From the NCBI GenBank assembly GCA_002414905.1, contig DIAY01000001.1, positions 1 to 15,592 on the forward strand: a stretch of 15,592 nucleotides of DNA, read 5' to 3'. The position numbers and the translations under genes are program-made. The DNA comes from Holophagales bacterium UBA5066 (GTDB taxonomy: Bacteria; Acidobacteriota; Thermoanaerobaculia; UBA5066). Below are positions 14,279-15,592 of the stretch, piece by piece (the first letter of the stretch is position 1; each line of letters opens with the position of its first letter). Under the pieces are notes generated by a model that saw only the letters and a list, made by a program, of their open reading frames with translations, searched no databases and was not told the origin of the DNA.

Positions 14279-15103
14279 ATGCGCGCACGAACCCTCCTGC
14301 CGCTTCTGGTGATGAGCGCCCTCCCGCTGCTCGGCGCAGAGCCCGACGCCGAGGGCTGCAAGGACCATCCGCTCTTCACCCGGATGGCCGGGTACCGGAT
14401 CGCCCACTGCGAGACGAAGGAGTTCGACTCGTACGAGTTCCGGACCGGGCCCGGAAAGCCCGTGAACGTGGAGGGCCGCCGCACCATGATCGCCTACGTC
14501 CTGAAAGAGGGCTCCGCGGCACCGGGACGGCTCCAGGTGCTGCGCAACTACGAGAACGCCGTGAAGGCGATCGGCGGGGCGGTCCTCGCCACCGAGGACG
14601 ACGCCGTCGCCTTCCTGAGGGCGGTCAAGGACGATCGCGAGATCTGGGCGGAGGTGAACGTCTACAACACCGAGTCCCCGGGACTCGTGATCGTCGAGAA
14701 GGCGGCCATGAAGCAGGAGGTCGTTGCGAACGCCGAGGTCTTCGCGAGCGGCCTCCGGGCAACGGGCCACGTGGCCGTCTACGGGATCTTCTTCGACACG
14801 AACAAGGCCGAGATCAAGCCCGAGTCCAGGCCGGCCCTCGCGGAGATCGCGAAACTGTTGCAGAAGGACCCCGCCCTCAAGCTCTACGTCGTCGGGCACA
14901 CCGATGCGACCGGCCTCCTCGACGCGAACATGAAGCTGAGCCAGGCGCGCGGGGAGAGCGTCGTGAGGTCGCTCGTTGCCGACCACGGCATCGCGCCGGC
15001 TCGCCTGAAGGGCCTCGGGGTCGGCCCGGCCGCCCCCGTCGCCTCGAACGACACCGAGGTGGGCCGGGCGAAGAACAGGCGCGTGGAGCTCGTCAAGCAG
15101 TAG
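14279..15103 (+). CDS. OmpA-family exported protein, peptidoglycan-binding C-terminus
   Basis: The start is ATG at 14279 (AAGGAGA upstream); an earlier ATG at 14234 adds 15 polar residues before the signal peptide. The product is 274 residues. Residues 1-20 are a signal peptide (LLPLLVMSALPLLGA-EP). Residues about 27-155 form an N-terminal domain opening KDHPLFTRMAGYRI, with two cysteines (27, 44) that could pair; it resembles the N-terminal part of some OmpA-family envelope proteins but is not assigned by name. The OmpA-like domain covers about 163-274: FFDTNKAEIKPES, GHTD, LSQAR and the closing NRRVEL. Asp209 and Arg224, 15 apart, match the pair that holds the diaminopimelate of peptidoglycan. 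It likely ties the outer membrane or a periplasmic complex to the cell wall. It converges with the VWA-tail gene, with only five bases between stop codons. Confidence 0.9.
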   Translation: MRARTLLPLLVMSALPLLGAEPDAEGCKDHPLFTRMAGYRIAHCETKEFDSYEFRTGPGKPVNVEGRRTMIAYVLKEGSAAPGRLQVLRNYENAVKAIGGAVLATEDDAVAFLRAVKDDREIWAEVNVYNTESPGLVIVEKAAMKQEVVANAEVFASGLRATGHVAVYGIFFDTNKAEIKPESRPALAEIAKLLQKDPALKLYVVGHTDATGLLDANMKLSQARGESVVRSLVADHGIAPARLKGLGVGPAAPVASNDTEVGRAKNRRVELVKQ

Positions 15104-15108
15104 CCGGG

Positions 15109-15592
15109 TCAGGGCGTCGTCGCGAAGGTGATGTTCTTCCGCTTCGCCTGCTCCTTCAGCGTCCGCGCCACCTCGACGTCGAAGGCGCTCCCTTTCCCCT
15201 CGGCGACCGCCTTCTTCGTCTCCGCGTCGACGTAGGCCTGGCGCTTCTTCACGAGGTCGGCGATCTGCGCCTGCAGACCCTTGCGCTTCGCCTCCTGCTG
15301 CGCCAGGTACGCCTTCTGCTGCTCCGGCGACTTGTCCTTCAGCTCGGCCGGAAGCTCGTCCTTCTTCAGGTCCGAGAGCTTCGCGCGTCCCTCGTTCAGG
15401 TCGTCCACGAGGTCGCCGCCTCCCTGCACCACCTTCGCCGTCGCAGCGTTGTAAGCGAGCCGGTCGGCCGAGGCGGCGGCCGGGGCCGCCTCTGCGACGG
15501 CCTGCTTGGCCATCACCGCTCCACGCTGCCGCTCGCTCCCGTAGGCGACGATCGTCGTCCCGATCTCGCGGTTCAGGCGCGCGAGCTCCTCG
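15109..15592 (-). CDS. C-terminal part of a probable VWA-domain protein, 5' end beyond window
   Basis: The frame is open from the right edge to TGA at 15109-15111, giving 161 visible residues. A GTG at 15516 could look like a start, but the upstream codons read on sensibly (ELARLNREIGTTIVAYGSE), so the gene enters from outside. That stretch resembles the end of a von Willebrand factor A domain. The rest is a charged, helical tail rich in Lys, Glu, Ala and Gln (AEAAPAAASADRLAYNAATA, then LPAELKDKSPEQQKAYLAQQ and a Lys-rich repeat), likely coiled-coil. Similar LP-x-E-x-x-x-x-SPE-Q tails follow VWA domains in other environmental bacteria, as far as remembered. The function is unknown. The metal-binding MIDAS motif, if present, would lie outside. 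Confidence 0.7.
   Translation of the reverse strand, partial: EELARLNREIGTTIVAYGSERQRGAVMAKQAVAEAAPAAASADRLAYNAATAKVVQGGGDLVDDLNEGRAKLSDLKKDELPAELKDKSPEQQKAYLAQQEAKRKGLQAQIADLVKKRQAYVDAETKKAVAEGKGSAFDVEVARTLKEQAKRKNITFATTP

Overview
The window comes from a very GC-rich bacterium with strong G/C preference at third codon positions. The gene style points to Acidobacteriota, possibly a Thermoanaerobaculia-like lineage: exported tricorn-type peptidases, a serine/threonine kinase N-terminus of the kind common in that phylum, and a VWA-type protein with a charged tail. The phylum call is inference from gene families only. No tRNA, rRNA, CRISPR array, insertion sequence or replication origin was recognised.

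Layout. (1) 1-1386 (+) is the C-terminal two thirds of a prolyl oligopeptidase, followed by two C(UUCG)G hairpins and a strong terminator. (2) 1486-1818 (-) encodes a small exported protein that looks like an Sm/LSm barrel; it lies just downstream of a 1120-residue exported tricorn-type peptidase (1916-5278, -). (3) 5372-5845 (+), divergent from that peptidase, encodes a membrane protein with a PH-like domain. (4) 5932-6458 (+) is a decayed Ser/Thr kinase with a one-base deletion and no activation-segment end. (5) 6592-7566 (-) is a SAM-dependent O-methyltransferase downstream of an EamA-family transporter (7621-8466, -). (6) 8583-8921 (+) encodes an exported or membrane-anchored peptide in which every cysteine sits in a Cys-Pro-Ala motif; a nested inverted repeat lies in its shared upstream region with the transporter. 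(7) 9008-12331 (+) is a second exported tricorn-type peptidase, ended by a perfect 14-bp hairpin. (8) 12486-13679 (+) is an M29 aminopeptidase, 13738-14148 (+) a single-domain hemerythrin, and 14279-15103 (+) an OmpA-family protein. (9) The end of a probable VWA-domain protein (15109-15592, -) runs off the right edge.

Four of the eleven intact or edge-cut protein genes are peptidases covering successive steps of protein breakdown: two large tricorn-like endopeptidases, a prolyl oligopeptidase for short peptides, and an aminopeptidase. This fits a peptide-feeding lifestyle in which proteins are cut outside the cytoplasm and the products are finished to amino acids. The most unusual items are the Cys-Pro-Ala repeat peptide, the exported Sm-like protein, the paired tricorn paralogs that both lack the serine normally preceding the catalytic histidine, and the kinase relic.
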